NCBI GenBank assembly: GCA_040755395.1
Contig: JBFMAX010000007.1
Coordinates: 103,620-167,619 of the forward strand
DNA: 64,000 nt
DNA from: Nitrospirota bacterium
GTDB taxonomy: Bacteria; Nitrospirota; Nitrospiria; Nitrospirales; Nitrospiraceae
Direction of reading: 5' to 3'
The notes beneath the pieces are model-generated. The model ran no database searches and was not told the origin of the DNA. It was given only the letters and a program-made list of their open reading frames with translations. The position numbers and the translations under genes were made by a program. Shown piece by piece: positions 34,592 through 43,684 of this stretch (its first letter is position 1; each line of letters opens with the position of its first letter).

Positions 34592-37500
34592 ATGAAAATT
34601 CTAGTTGTTCAAAGCTGCGACGAGACTCGATTTCGAGAGGCGGTCCAACTTGCCAAGTCTCGCTGGCCGTCGGCGTCCATCGCAGGGCTGGTGGACGAGG
34701 CGAGGGCCGCTGAGGTCAAGAAATGGTATGACGGAGAGTCAATCCTGGAGTACAGAGATCGTAAAGGGAAGAAGCCTGTTCTCACACCGGAGACCCTAGC
34801 GCGCATCCGCGCTGAGCGATTTGACATGTGTCTGCTGTCGTTCCCCGACCGTTTCGGGGTGCGGTTTTGGACCTTCCGCCTGTTGCCCGTGCTCGCCGGT
34901 ATCCCTCGAGTTGTGGCGATCAATGGACAGCAGGCGGTCTCCACGTATGGACTAGCGGTGTGGTCTCTGATCACGGTGCTGACCTGCACACTGATGAGAT
35001 TGACCGAACTGCGTGTGCCCAAGCCAATCCGGGATCGGGCTTCCATCTATATGGATTATCTGATGATCGGCTTGCTGACCATTCTGGCGGTCGGAGCAGC
35101 GGGGTTGCGGAAGGCAGGCCTGCATCCAGGACTTAGACGGAAGCACCTAGGGCATCAATCTCTCTTCATTTTTGTCCCTTTGTTCGGCCTGGGCGGCGCG
35201 CAAAAGGTGCTTATCAATTTCCTTCGCCGACTCGATCATAAGAAGTACCGCGTCCAGGTTTGCACCTTAGATACCGTTTTCAAGTTCTTCGAGCCAGAAG
35301 TTCGCCGACTGAATGTTTCATTCAGTTATCTGCCATGCGTTTATGGAGTTCCTTACTGGAAAATCATTTGGGCGCTCACGCGACGACTTCATCAGGAGTC
35401 GCCGGATGCCGTTATTGGCTGGCTGCCGTGGGCGACGGTGTTTGCCTCGATCGCTGGCTCACTGGCCGGCGTGCCAAGAATCGTGACGTCCTTGCACAGC
35501 GGAAGCCCGGCCAGACGTCAGACGGCGCCGTTGCCGTGGCAACGGCCGCTTGATATTGCCATGGGGTACTTGGCCGACATCGTGCTTGCTTGCTCTCATG
35601 CCTGCCGGGAGGATTACATCGCCTGGGCGCGCATCCCACCTGAGAAAATTGTCACCGTCCATAATGGTGTCGATGAGACCGAACTGCACCCGCCGACGCC
35701 AGACGTCCGCAAGGCCATTAGATCGGGCCTGGGAATCGAGACCAAACTCGTAGTGGGTATCATCGCGCGACTATCACCGGAGAAAGACCACCCGACGTTC
35801 TTCAAGGCGCTCACGCTTGTCCGGCAAGCTGTGCCGTCGGTCCATGCACTTGTAATCGGAGATGGGAACGACCGGGAGCAGCTGATCGCCGATGTGGAAC
35901 GGATGGGTTTGGCGGATTGTGTGACCTTTCTAGGGGCTCGCACGGACGTGCTGGATTTGCTCGGTGCTCTTGATGTCCTTGTGCTCACGTCCCAGACAGA
36001 AGGGATGCCGCTGGTGCTGCTGGAAGCCCAAGCGCTCCTGGTCCCGGTCGTGACCACCGACGCCGGAGGCGCGCGGGAGGCGGTGCTCGACGGGATCACT
36101 GGCTATGTTGTGCCTTGCGGAGACAGCACACAGCTTGCCGCGCGCGTCATACGGCTTCTCAAGGACGAACCGCTTCGCCGGTGCTTCGGTGAGGCTGGAC
36201 GCAAGCATGTCTTAACCCAGTTCGGAATCGATCGGATGGTCGCGGCCATTCTCCAGCATTGCGGGATGGGTTCGGCTACCGAGGGTATGGCCGGGCATGA
36301 ACGCACTGCGTCTCGGCTATTGGACGCTCATGAACCGGTGCGGGGCCTATCCGGTTCAGTTCGTTGTGAGCGGAACAGCCAAGGAGTGATGCGGATCATC
36401 CTGCTGCAGTCCTGCAGGTTCTCTCATTTCTTGTCCGCCGCGCAGGCGGTCGCGACGCGCTATCCTGGAGCCATGCTGATAGGCTGTGTCCGCGATACAG
36501 ATCTGCTGCGTGCGCGTACCACAGGGCTGTTCACCGAGCTCCTACCTTTGGCTATGGACGGTTCGGTTCTGGTACCACCGGTTGGAGAGAGACAATCTGT
36601 TGATCTTTGTGTGGTGCCGTTCGAGAGTCGTCTGGGTGTCTATCATTGGACCTACCGCCGAATGCCGATGACCTTCCGGGTTCCACTCATCGCGTCTTAC
36701 AACGGCCGTGGACGACTCCGCGTATGGAATCGAAGGACCTGGATGGTGAACAGCCTTCTGATTTGTGTGGGAGTTCGGGCGGTTCACCGGCCTGCGTTGT
36801 GGGCCTGGTTGCATCTGCGGCGTTGGCTCGATGTGGCCGGGTTGTTTGGCTTGGCCGTGCTCGCGAACGCGATTCGAGGCCTGACGACGCTCGGGTTGTA
36901 TCCAGTACGCCGCGCAGTGGCCAAACGGTTGCCGACAGGACGGCAACGGGTGGTTCTATTCATTCCAAGCCTCGGCATGGGCGGCGCTCAACGACAACTC
37001 GTGACGTTCCTCGAATACCTCGACCGTTCCCGATGGGAACCGGAGGTCGTCATGCTCAATCTGCCTGACAAATTTTTTGATTCTGACGTCCGAGGCTTGG
37101 GTGTGCCGGTCACCACTCTTAATTCGCATTACGAGTTCTGGATGATAGGGGTGACCTGGCGGCTCATGCGCTATCTCTATGCCAAGCCGTGCCACGTTCT
37201 CCACTGTTGGATGCACTATGCGATGATGATCGGCTCTATCGCCGGGACTCTGGCAGGCACTCCGACGGTCATCGGTTCCGTGCGAAGTGAGCGTCCAGGC
37301 CGGTTTCCTTGGTGGTATCCGAAGTGGCAGCGGAGCATCGATATGCTCACCGTTCCGTTGCAGACGACCATTATCGCGAACTCGCGCAGGGTTCGCGAGG
37401 AGAACCGGCAGTGGGCCTTCATTCCGGAACGGAAGCTGCGCACGATCTATAACGGCGTTCCGATCGTACAGGCGAATCCACGCGATGCTGCGCAGCAGCA

Positions 37501-39475
37501 ACGACTCAGAGCCGAACTGGGTCTGCCGGCGCATGCGCCGCTTGTGGGTATCGTCGGTCGACTCTGTCCGGAGAAGGATCACGGGACTTTTCTTCGAGCG
37601 GCCTTTCGGATTGCGCAGATCCGGCCGGATGCGCGCTTTCTCCTTGTAGGAGACGGTGAGATGCGAGACGAACTCGAGCGAAGCGTTGAACGGCTGGGAC
37701 TTTCCGGGCATGCAATGTTGCTAGGCAAGCGAACGGATGTGATGGGCCTGATCCAGCTTATGGATGTTCTGGTGATGTCGTCGACGACCGAGGGATTCCC
37801 CAACGTTTTGCTTGAAGCGGCTGTGGCCAATACCCCCGTTGTGACCACTGCGGCTGGAGGAGCGGTCGAGGTAGTGCAGGATGGTCAGACAGGGTTCATT
37901 GTGCCGGTCGGCGATGCGGGGGCCATGGCGACGCGTGTGTTGGAGCTCCTCAGAGAGCCGGCGTTGGCGAAAGCGATCGCGGAGGCCGCGCTGGATCGTG
38001 TCCGGCGGTGCTTTTCAGCAGACCGTATGGCGTCAGAGATTCAGACCTGTTACCTGGAAAGCGCTCAGGTCCATGTAAAGCGGCTTACGGATGCTAACCG
38101 GAAGCGTGTCTGCTTCATTTCGACTCATGCATACGGCTTTTTCCGACCTTCCTCCGGCCTTCCCGTCGGCGGGGCAGAGATCCAGATCTGCAGTTTGGCT
38201 AATGAGTTGGCACAAGACAGGAATCTCGCGGTTTCCGTGCTGACAGGGGACAGCGGACGGGCAGGAAAAGAGCAGCATGGAGCCATCACCATTCTTCTGA
38301 GCAAGGTGTTCGGCAAGCTTCAGGTCCTGACCGATGACCCACCGGAGGCGGCGAGCTTGCAAGCCGGCAGGAAGGCGGCGCCGGACACGGTCTGGGGGTG
38401 GTTCGAGCGGGGAGTCAAAGCGTGGTTGGATCGACTCCCAGCTTGGATGGCTTCGGGAATTCGTTGGATTGTTCGCAAAAGCTATATATGCCGTGAGTTG
38501 ATCGTCTCCGTAGTGGGAGGGCCGCTTCGCTGGCTGGTCCATCGCCAGCGCGAGCTGCGGGAGTTTTTCGAATGGGTCAGGGAGATCCGTTCGGCTGACG
38601 CGGATGTGTATGTTATGCGATGCGCCTCGCCCCAAGTGGGGTATGTACAGCGTGCGTGCGCTCTGTTGCGACGCCGTTTCGTTTACATGGTGGCCCACGA
38701 AGACGATGTGTCCGGAGCCTATGCCGAGATCCATGGAATCTGGGGCAAACGCTTTGAAGGGGGACTGCGTCGCGCGGATGCGATTGTCTGCCAACATGAA
38801 GATCAGCTGACTCTGCTTCGGTCGCGTTACGGTCGGGAAGGAGAATTGATCAGATCTTTATGCCCTATTCCGGTGCGATGCAAGGGCGAAAGGCAGCGGA
38901 GGGGAATTTTGTGGATGGCGCGGATGGACGAGTGGAAGCAACCTGAACTCTTTCTAGAGTTGGCCGGCCGCATGCCGGAGGCCTCTTTTCTTATGGTAGG
39001 TCGGCCAAGCGACATTGATGTGGCCGCGATGCCCCGGCTTCAGAGGCGGATGAACGGGCTCGCGAATCTCAGGTGGGTGAAATGGATGCCGTTTGAGGAT
39101 ACCGTTCGGCTGTTTGAAGAAGCTGCGATATTCGTCAACACGTCGCGTGTGGAGGGATTTCCCAACACCTTTCTTCAAGCTGCAGCCTGCGGGACGCCGA
39201 TCGTGTCGTGGGCGGTTAACCCCGGCCGGATGCTGGAGCGTTTCCACATGGGGTATTGCGCGGATCAGGACTGGGATCGATTCGAACGCTTCATTCGTGA
39301 ACTGTGGGCAGACGAGCCGCTGCGGACGATGATGGGGGAAAACGGTCGGCGGTACGTGCAGGAGCAGCACAACCCGGCTGTCATCGCCCGACAGTATGTA
39401 GAGCTCTTCACCAGCCTTGGGAAGGACGGTCTCTCCGCCATGCAACATGTGAGGCTGGCGACCCGAGCTGAATGA
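34592..39475 (+). CDS. Three glycosyltransferase modules in one 1627-residue ORF
   Basis: One unbroken frame encodes three GT4-like modules. Modules 1 (about residues 1-590) and 2 (600-1160) are tandem homologues. Each begins with an N-terminal domain of about 190 residues (KILVVQSCDETRF / RIILLQSCRFSHF) with two membrane-like segments. Each continues into a GT-B glycosyltransferase (GLGGAQKVLINFL / GMGGAQRQLVTFL; RLSPEKDHPTFFKA / RLCPEKDHGTFLRA; EGMPLVLLEA / EGFPNVLLEA). Module 3 (about 1165-1627) is a different GT4 close to the gene at 42421; its EX7E motif has Gln for the second Glu (EGFPNTFLQAA). Methionine 600 (ATG 36389-36391) follows AAGGAG and overlaps an out-of-frame TGA, like a coupled gene start. 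The fusion could be real or due to base errors at the junctions. Most likely cytoplasmic, membrane-associated enzymes that add three successive sugars. Confidence 0.85.
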   Translation: MKILVVQSCDETRFREAVQLAKSRWPSASIAGLVDEARAAEVKKWYDGESILEYRDRKGKKPVLTPETLARIRAERFDMCLLSFPDRFGVRFWTFRLLPVLAGIPRVVAINGQQAVSTYGLAVWSLITVLTCTLMRLTELRVPKPIRDRASIYMDYLMIGLLTILAVGAAGLRKAGLHPGLRRKHLGHQSLFIFVPLFGLGGAQKVLINFLRRLDHKKYRVQVCTLDTVFKFFEPEVRRLNVSFSYLPCVYGVPYWKIIWALTRRLHQESPDAVIGWLPWATVFASIAGSLAGVPRIVTSLHSGSPARRQTAPLPWQRPLDIAMGYLADIVLACSHACREDYIAWARIPPEKIVTVHNGVDETELHPPTPDVRKAIRSGLGIETKLVVGIIARLSPEKDHPTFFKALTLVRQAVPSVHALVIGDGNDREQLIADVERMGLADCVTFLGARTDVLDLLGALDVLVLTSQTEGMPLVLLEAQALLVPVVTTDAGGAREAVLDGITGYVVPCGDSTQLAARVIRLLKDEPLRRCFGEAGRKHVLTQFGIDRMVAAILQHCGMGSATEGMAGHERTASRLLDAHEPVRGLSGSVRCERNSQGVMRIILLQSCRFSHFLSAAQAVATRYPGAMLIGCVRDTDLLRARTTGLFTELLPLAMDGSVLVPPVGERQSVDLCVVPFESRLGVYHWTYRRMPMTFRVPLIASYNGRGRLRVWNRRTWMVNSLLICVGVRAVHRPALWAWLHLRRWLDVAGLFGLAVLANAIRGLTTLGLYPVRRAVAKRLPTGRQRVVLFIPSLGMGGAQRQLVTFLEYLDRSRWEPEVVMLNLPDKFFDSDVRGLGVPVTTLNSHYEFWMIGVTWRLMRYLYAKPCHVLHCWMHYAMMIGSIAGTLAGTPTVIGSVRSERPGRFPWWYPKWQRSIDMLTVPLQTTIIANSRRVREENRQWAFIPERKLRTIYNGVPIVQANPRDAAQQQRLRAELGLPAHAPLVGIVGRLCPEKDHGTFLRAAFRIAQIRPDARFLLVGDGEMRDELERSVERLGLSGHAMLLGKRTDVMGLIQLMDVLVMSSTTEGFPNVLLEAAVANTPVVTTAAGGAVEVVQDGQTGFIVPVGDAGAMATRVLELLREPALAKAIAEAALDRVRRCFSADRMASEIQTCYLESAQVHVKRLTDANRKRVCFISTHAYGFFRPSSGLPVGGAEIQICSLANELAQDRNLAVSVLTGDSGRAGKEQHGAITILLSKVFGKLQVLTDDPPEAASLQAGRKAAPDTVWGWFERGVKAWLDRLPAWMASGIRWIVRKSYICRELIVSVVGGPLRWLVHRQRELREFFEWVREIRSADADVYVMRCASPQVGYVQRACALLRRRFVYMVAHEDDVSGAYAEIHGIWGKRFEGGLRRADAIVCQHEDQLTLLRSRYGREGELIRSLCPIPVRCKGERQRRGILWMARMDEWKQPELFLELAGRMPEASFLMVGRPSDIDVAAMPRLQRRMNGLANLRWVKWMPFEDTVRLFEEAAIFVNTSRVEGFPNTFLQAAACGTPIVSWAVNPGRMLERFHMGYCADQDWDRFERFIRELWADEPLRTMMGENGRRYVQEQHNPAVIARQYVELFTSLGKDGLSAMQHVRLATRAE

Positions 39476-39539
39476 ATGTTCCGGAGCGGGTCTCTACTTG
39501 CTGAAGGAGCAGAAGGCCAGGGGAGGGAAGACAGAAGAA

Positions 39540-40484
39540 ATGAAGGAATCGTTGCGACAGCATGTGGTTTGTCCGACGTGTCGCGAGCCTTTGAATCTCA
39601 CAGTCGACGCGTGGGACGGCGAGGAGATAGAGCGCGGCAACTTGCTCTGTACCCTTTGTAAGAAGGTTTTCCCGATCCTGCAGGGGGTTCCTCGGTTCGT
39701 GGAGTCCGATGCCTATGCGAAGAGTTTTTCATACCAGTGGAATCTGCATCGGAAGACCCAAATCGATTCTCTAGCGGGCCACGATGAGTCACTGAAGGCG
39801 TTTGCCCTAAAGACCGGTTTTGCCGAATCGGACATGAAGGGGAAGCTCGTGCTGGACGTGGGATGTGGGGCCGGGCGGTATATGGAGATTGCGGCGGATT
39901 GGGGAGCTGAGGTGATCGGCGTGGACTTATCGTACGCGGTCGATGCAGCCTACACGAACATGGGCCGTCGCAAAGGAATTCACGTCGTACAGGCCGACGT
40001 GATCAATCTGCCGTTTCGGGCCGCCACCTTCGATGCGATCTATAGCGTCGGCGTCCTCCATCACACCGCCAATACACGCGATGCGTTCTTGCGCCTGCCG
40101 CCGCTGCTCAAGCCAGCGGGGGTAATTGCCGTCTGGGTATATAGCTGGGCTGGTGAATACTCCGAGTTTCTGGATCGCTTGCGCTGTATCACGATCCACT
40201 TGCCGAAACCGCTCTTGTACGGGCTGTGTTGGACATGTGTGCCGATCCTGCACGCAATGGGGAGACTGCCTCTTCTGTGGCGGATCGCCCGGCGCATTCC
40301 GACAAGTGATCAAGGGCGAGGCCTTCGCTGGGATGTTTTGGACACTTTCGATCTGTATTCCCCCCGATTTCAGTGGAAGCATACGGGGTCGGAGGTGCGG
40401 GACTGGTTCCAGAAGGCGAACTTAGACGAGGTCACCGAATTGGCTTTCCCGGTATCAATGAGAGGACGGCGAGCAGCAGTCTAA
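39540..40484 (+). CDS. SAM-dependent methyltransferase with N-terminal zinc ribbon
   Basis: About 314 residues. The N-terminus carries a Trm112-like zinc ribbon: CPTCREPL and CTLCKKVFPILQGVPRFV. The methyltransferase core follows, with motif I LVLDVGCGAGRYMEIAA, motif II VIGVDLSYA, and the motif IV region FDAIYSVGVLHH, then LKPAGVIAVWVYS. The C-terminal third is helical, with hydrophobic stretches that might touch the membrane. Proteins of this two-part design are common in polysaccharide loci and probably methylate a sugar or lipid carrier. ATG 39540 has GGAGGG about a dozen bases upstream; TTG 39498 is an alternative. It lies 64 bases after the triple glycosyltransferase gene. Confidence 0.82.
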   Translation: MKESLRQHVVCPTCREPLNLTVDAWDGEEIERGNLLCTLCKKVFPILQGVPRFVESDAYAKSFSYQWNLHRKTQIDSLAGHDESLKAFALKTGFAESDMKGKLVLDVGCGAGRYMEIAADWGAEVIGVDLSYAVDAAYTNMGRRKGIHVVQADVINLPFRAATFDAIYSVGVLHHTANTRDAFLRLPPLLKPAGVIAVWVYSWAGEYSEFLDRLRCITIHLPKPLLYGLCWTCVPILHAMGRLPLLWRIARRIPTSDQGRGLRWDVLDTFDLYSPRFQWKHTGSEVRDWFQKANLDEVTELAFPVSMRGRRAAV

Positions 40485-40522
40485 CGATCCACAATCCGAG
40501 TCGAGGACGGAGTTTCCGACAC

Positions 40523-42421
40523 ATGTGCGGCATTGCAGGACAAGTGACGGCGGATCGGAGACCCGTGGCGAAACACGTGATCGAGGCCATGGGAGAACGA
40601 CTGCGGCATCGAGGACCGGACGATCATGGGATCTATGTGCGCGGGCACGTCGGCTTAGCCCACCGACGGCTCAGCATTCTGGATCTTAGCCCAGCCGGGC
40701 ATCAACCAATGACGAACGAAGACGGCTCGGTCTGGCTCGTCTTTAACGGAGAAATCTATAACTTCGAGGAACTGCGTCGACTTTTGGAGGATAGGCACAC
40801 GTTCAGATCACGCACTGACACGGAGGTGATCATCCATCTCTATGAGCAGCATGGGGTGCAATGCCTGTCTATGCTCAGAGGCATGTTCGCCTTTGCGATC
40901 TGGGACGAACGGACGCAGAGACTTGTGCTTGCCAGGGACCGCCTCGGAAAGAAGCCGCTCTTTTACTCAGTTCTGCAGGGAGGCTTGATGTTTGCCTCGG
41001 AGTTGAAAGCCTTGCTGGCGGGTGGAATTCCTCGGGACATCGATCCTGTCGCGATTCACTATTATCTGACCTATCAATACATTCCGGCTCCCAGAACGAT
41101 TTTCCGGAACGTGAGAAAACTGCTTCCCGGGCACGTGTTGGTTTACGAAGACGGGAAGGCATCCGAAAGCTCATACTGGTCGCTGCGCTACGACGACAAG
41201 CTGACAGGTCGAACCGATCGGGAGTATGTCGAAGAGTTCCGTTCACTGTTGCAGGAATCGGTCAGGTTACGCCTGGCCAGCGACGTGCCGCTGGGAGCCT
41301 TCTTGAGCGGAGGAGTAGACTCCAGCAGCATCGTCGCCGAAATGAGTCGGCTGATGACTCAGCCGGTCAAAACCTTCTCCATCGGCTTCAAGGAAGCGGC
41401 CTACAACGAACTCCCCTACGCGCGCGATGTGGCCAAACGGTTTGGGACCAATCATCATGAGTTTATTGTGGAGTCTTCCGCCGTCGACATTCTGCCTACA
41501 CTGGTGCGTGTCTATGACGAGCCTTACGCCGATTCCTCGGCGATCCCGACTTTTTACGTATCCCAGTTGTGTCGGCAGTTCGTGACCGTTGTCTTGAACG
41601 GAGATGGTGGAGACGAACTGTTCGGTGGGTATCCTCGCTATCGATTTCGGCCGATCGATCATCTGGCATCCAGGTTAATTGGAAACTCCACGAACGTCGC
41701 GATTGCTGCAGCCGAGCTGCGGAAGCTGATTGCCCGGCTACCGGGCGATGTGCCCGAGATTCGGGGCATACAATGTCGACTCGATCGCCTGTTCATGCCG
41801 ATTGACCAACGCTACCTCGAACGCATCTGTTATTTCACGCCGGCCGAGGCCGAAGCGCTGTATACGTCCGGCTTCGGCCAGACGGTGCGCGGCTATAGGG
41901 CAGGAGAATTGATGAGCCAGTGGTTCGACGAGGCTCAGGCCTCTACGTTCCTGGACAAACTGTTGAGCGTGGATACCAGGAGTTATCTGCCGGATGATCT
42001 ATTGGTGAAAGTAGATCGGGCAACGATGGCCCATGGACTTGAGGCCAGGTCACCGCTGTTGGATCACCGGTTGGTAGAGTTCGCCGCATCGCTGCCAGTT
42101 CATATGAAAATACGCAATGGAGAAACCAAGTACTTGCTGAAGGAGGCCATGCGAGATGTGCTTCCTGACAGCATCCTCAACCGAGACAAGAAGGGGTTCG
42201 GCGTTCCGATTGATCGCTGGTTCCGCATCGATTGCCATGAGCTTGTTCGCGAGACCCTGCTGTCCGACCGTTGTACCAGCCGGGGGTATTTCAAATCGAA
42301 CCGGGTCCGCCAGATCATTGAGACACATCAGCAGACCGATGACAATTACGGGTCCCGACTGTACGCTTTGCTGATGCTGGAGCTGTGGCACCGAGAATAC
42401 ATGGATGGATCGACGAGCTGA
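40523..42421 (+). CDS. asnB: Asparagine synthase (glutamine-hydrolysing) family amidotransferase, first copy
   Basis: A 632-residue protein. The start is fixed by the N-terminal nucleophile: ATG 40523 is followed by Cys (MCGIAGQV), released after Met removal. The glutaminase domain has HRGPDDHG, AHRRLSILDLSPAGHQPM and FNGEIYNFEEL. The synthetase domain has the PP-loop SGGVDSSSIV and NGDGGDELFGGYPRY. The C-terminal end is GVPIDRWFR. The family makes asparagine, but members in polysaccharide loci are thought to amidate sugar acids on the glycan. The position between a methyltransferase and a glycosyltransferase favours the second role. TGA at 42419-42421 overlaps the next gene's ATG. Confidence 0.9.
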   Translation: MCGIAGQVTADRRPVAKHVIEAMGERLRHRGPDDHGIYVRGHVGLAHRRLSILDLSPAGHQPMTNEDGSVWLVFNGEIYNFEELRRLLEDRHTFRSRTDTEVIIHLYEQHGVQCLSMLRGMFAFAIWDERTQRLVLARDRLGKKPLFYSVLQGGLMFASELKALLAGGIPRDIDPVAIHYYLTYQYIPAPRTIFRNVRKLLPGHVLVYEDGKASESSYWSLRYDDKLTGRTDREYVEEFRSLLQESVRLRLASDVPLGAFLSGGVDSSSIVAEMSRLMTQPVKTFSIGFKEAAYNELPYARDVAKRFGTNHHEFIVESSAVDILPTLVRVYDEPYADSSAIPTFYVSQLCRQFVTVVLNGDGGDELFGGYPRYRFRPIDHLASRLIGNSTNVAIAAAELRKLIARLPGDVPEIRGIQCRLDRLFMPIDQRYLERICYFTPAEAEALYTSGFGQTVRGYRAGELMSQWFDEAQASTFLDKLLSVDTRSYLPDDLLVKVDRATMAHGLEARSPLLDHRLVEFAASLPVHMKIRNGETKYLLKEAMRDVLPDSILNRDKKGFGVPIDRWFRIDCHELVRETLLSDRCTSRGYFKSNRVRQIIETHQQTDDNYGSRLYALLMLELWHREYMDGSTS

Positions 42422-43668
42422 TGGAGTCTCTATCTGGTGGCAGGGTGGTACAAGGGAGCGTTACCACGATGTTCGGTCGGTCGGATGGCCACGTGAAGAC
42501 GAACCGAGCGATTCGGGTCTGTTTCATTTCGCCTCTGGGTTATGGTTTGTACCAACCGGAGAGCAATCTGGCCTTCGGCGGAGCGGAGGTGCAATTCTTC
42601 CTACTTTCCAAAGCATTGGCAGAAGAACCGAGCTTCAAGGTGTCGGTCTTGACGACCGTGCAAACAGACTCAGGGACCGAGCGACATGACCGGATTGCCC
42701 TCTTTCGCCGACACGGAAAGGATCGGCTGGTTGCCAGCTTTACTGCCCTTTGCCGTCATCCGATACGCGTGGTGCGAGGCTACTGGTCGGCCTTTTCGGA
42801 GATGCTGCGTCTTTTTCGGAAGATCAATGCCGATGTCTATCTGCACTCAGGTGCCGGAGCGGAAGTTGGAGCCTACGCATTAATCTGCCGACTGTTGCGC
42901 CGTCGGTTTGTCTTCGTCGTTTCATCAATAGCCGATGTGTGCCGGGTTTACGGTAGGGTCGAAGGGGCGTTGAAGTGGCTCTATCCTCTAGGGGTTTGGT
43001 TGGCCGATGAAGTGGTCTGCCGGACGCGAGACCAGCAGGAAGCGCTCAGGAGTCGGTATCACCGGACGGGGGCATTGATCCGCACAGGACACCCTCTCCG
43101 ACACGACTCCACGATCGAGCCTGCCATTGTCTTATGGGTCGGGCGCATCCATCCAGTCAAGCAGCCGTTGATGTTTTTAGAACTGGCGGAGCGGCTTCCG
43201 GCGGAGCGCTGTGTGATGGTCGGCATGCGGGATCGGACGCATGACGAGTTATGGCGGCGCGTCCGCGAGCGCGCGGCTCGGCTGCCCAATGTGTCGTGGC
43301 ATGAGGATGTGCCGCTCCGCGATGTGGACCGCCACTTTGCCGCAGCCAAGTTGTTCGTCAACACGTCAGAGTACGAAGGCTTCCCCAATACCTTCGTTCA
43401 AGCGGCGATGCACAGCGTTCCGATTCTGTCTTGGAAAGTCGATCCCGACCGCTTGTTGACCGAACAGCGGATCGGCGTCTGCGCCGCCGGCTGCTTCGAG
43501 AGCCTGCTGTCTTCAGCCCGTGCGCTCTGCGCGGACGACGATCAGCGGCGAGAGTTAGGACGGCATGCTGAGGCCTATGCACGGGAACATCACGATCTCA
43601 TGAAGTCAGTATCGGAATTCAAGCTGTTGTTGAGACGGCTGGTCTGCCCGCTGGCGGCTGAGAACTGA
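42421..43668 (+). CDS. GT4-like glycosyltransferase
   Basis: About 415 residues with a GT-B fold. The N-terminal lobe begins near residue 30 with IRVCFISPLGYGLYQPESNLAFGGAEVQ. The C-terminal nucleotide-sugar lobe has VLWVGRIHPVKQPLMFLELAERL and EGFPNTFVQAAMHSVPILSW. The second Glu of the usual EX7E motif is replaced by Gln. It is closely related to module 3 of the fused gene at 34592 (same FPNTF-QAA block), so one probably arose by duplication. ATG 42421 overlaps the asnB stop; ATG 42469 is an alternative and would remove a poorly conserved 16 residues. Cytoplasmic; donor and acceptor unknown. Confidence 0.82.
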   Translation: MESLSGGRVVQGSVTTMFGRSDGHVKTNRAIRVCFISPLGYGLYQPESNLAFGGAEVQFFLLSKALAEEPSFKVSVLTTVQTDSGTERHDRIALFRRHGKDRLVASFTALCRHPIRVVRGYWSAFSEMLRLFRKINADVYLHSGAGAEVGAYALICRLLRRRFVFVVSSIADVCRVYGRVEGALKWLYPLGVWLADEVVCRTRDQQEALRSRYHRTGALIRTGHPLRHDSTIEPAIVLWVGRIHPVKQPLMFLELAERLPAERCVMVGMRDRTHDELWRRVRERAARLPNVSWHEDVPLRDVDRHFAAAKLFVNTSEYEGFPNTFVQAAMHSVPILSWKVDPDRLLTEQRIGVCAAGCFESLLSSARALCADDDQRRELGRHAEAYAREHHDLMKSVSEFKLLLRRLVCPLAAEN

Positions 43669-43684
43669 ACTGAGGCACACGCCC

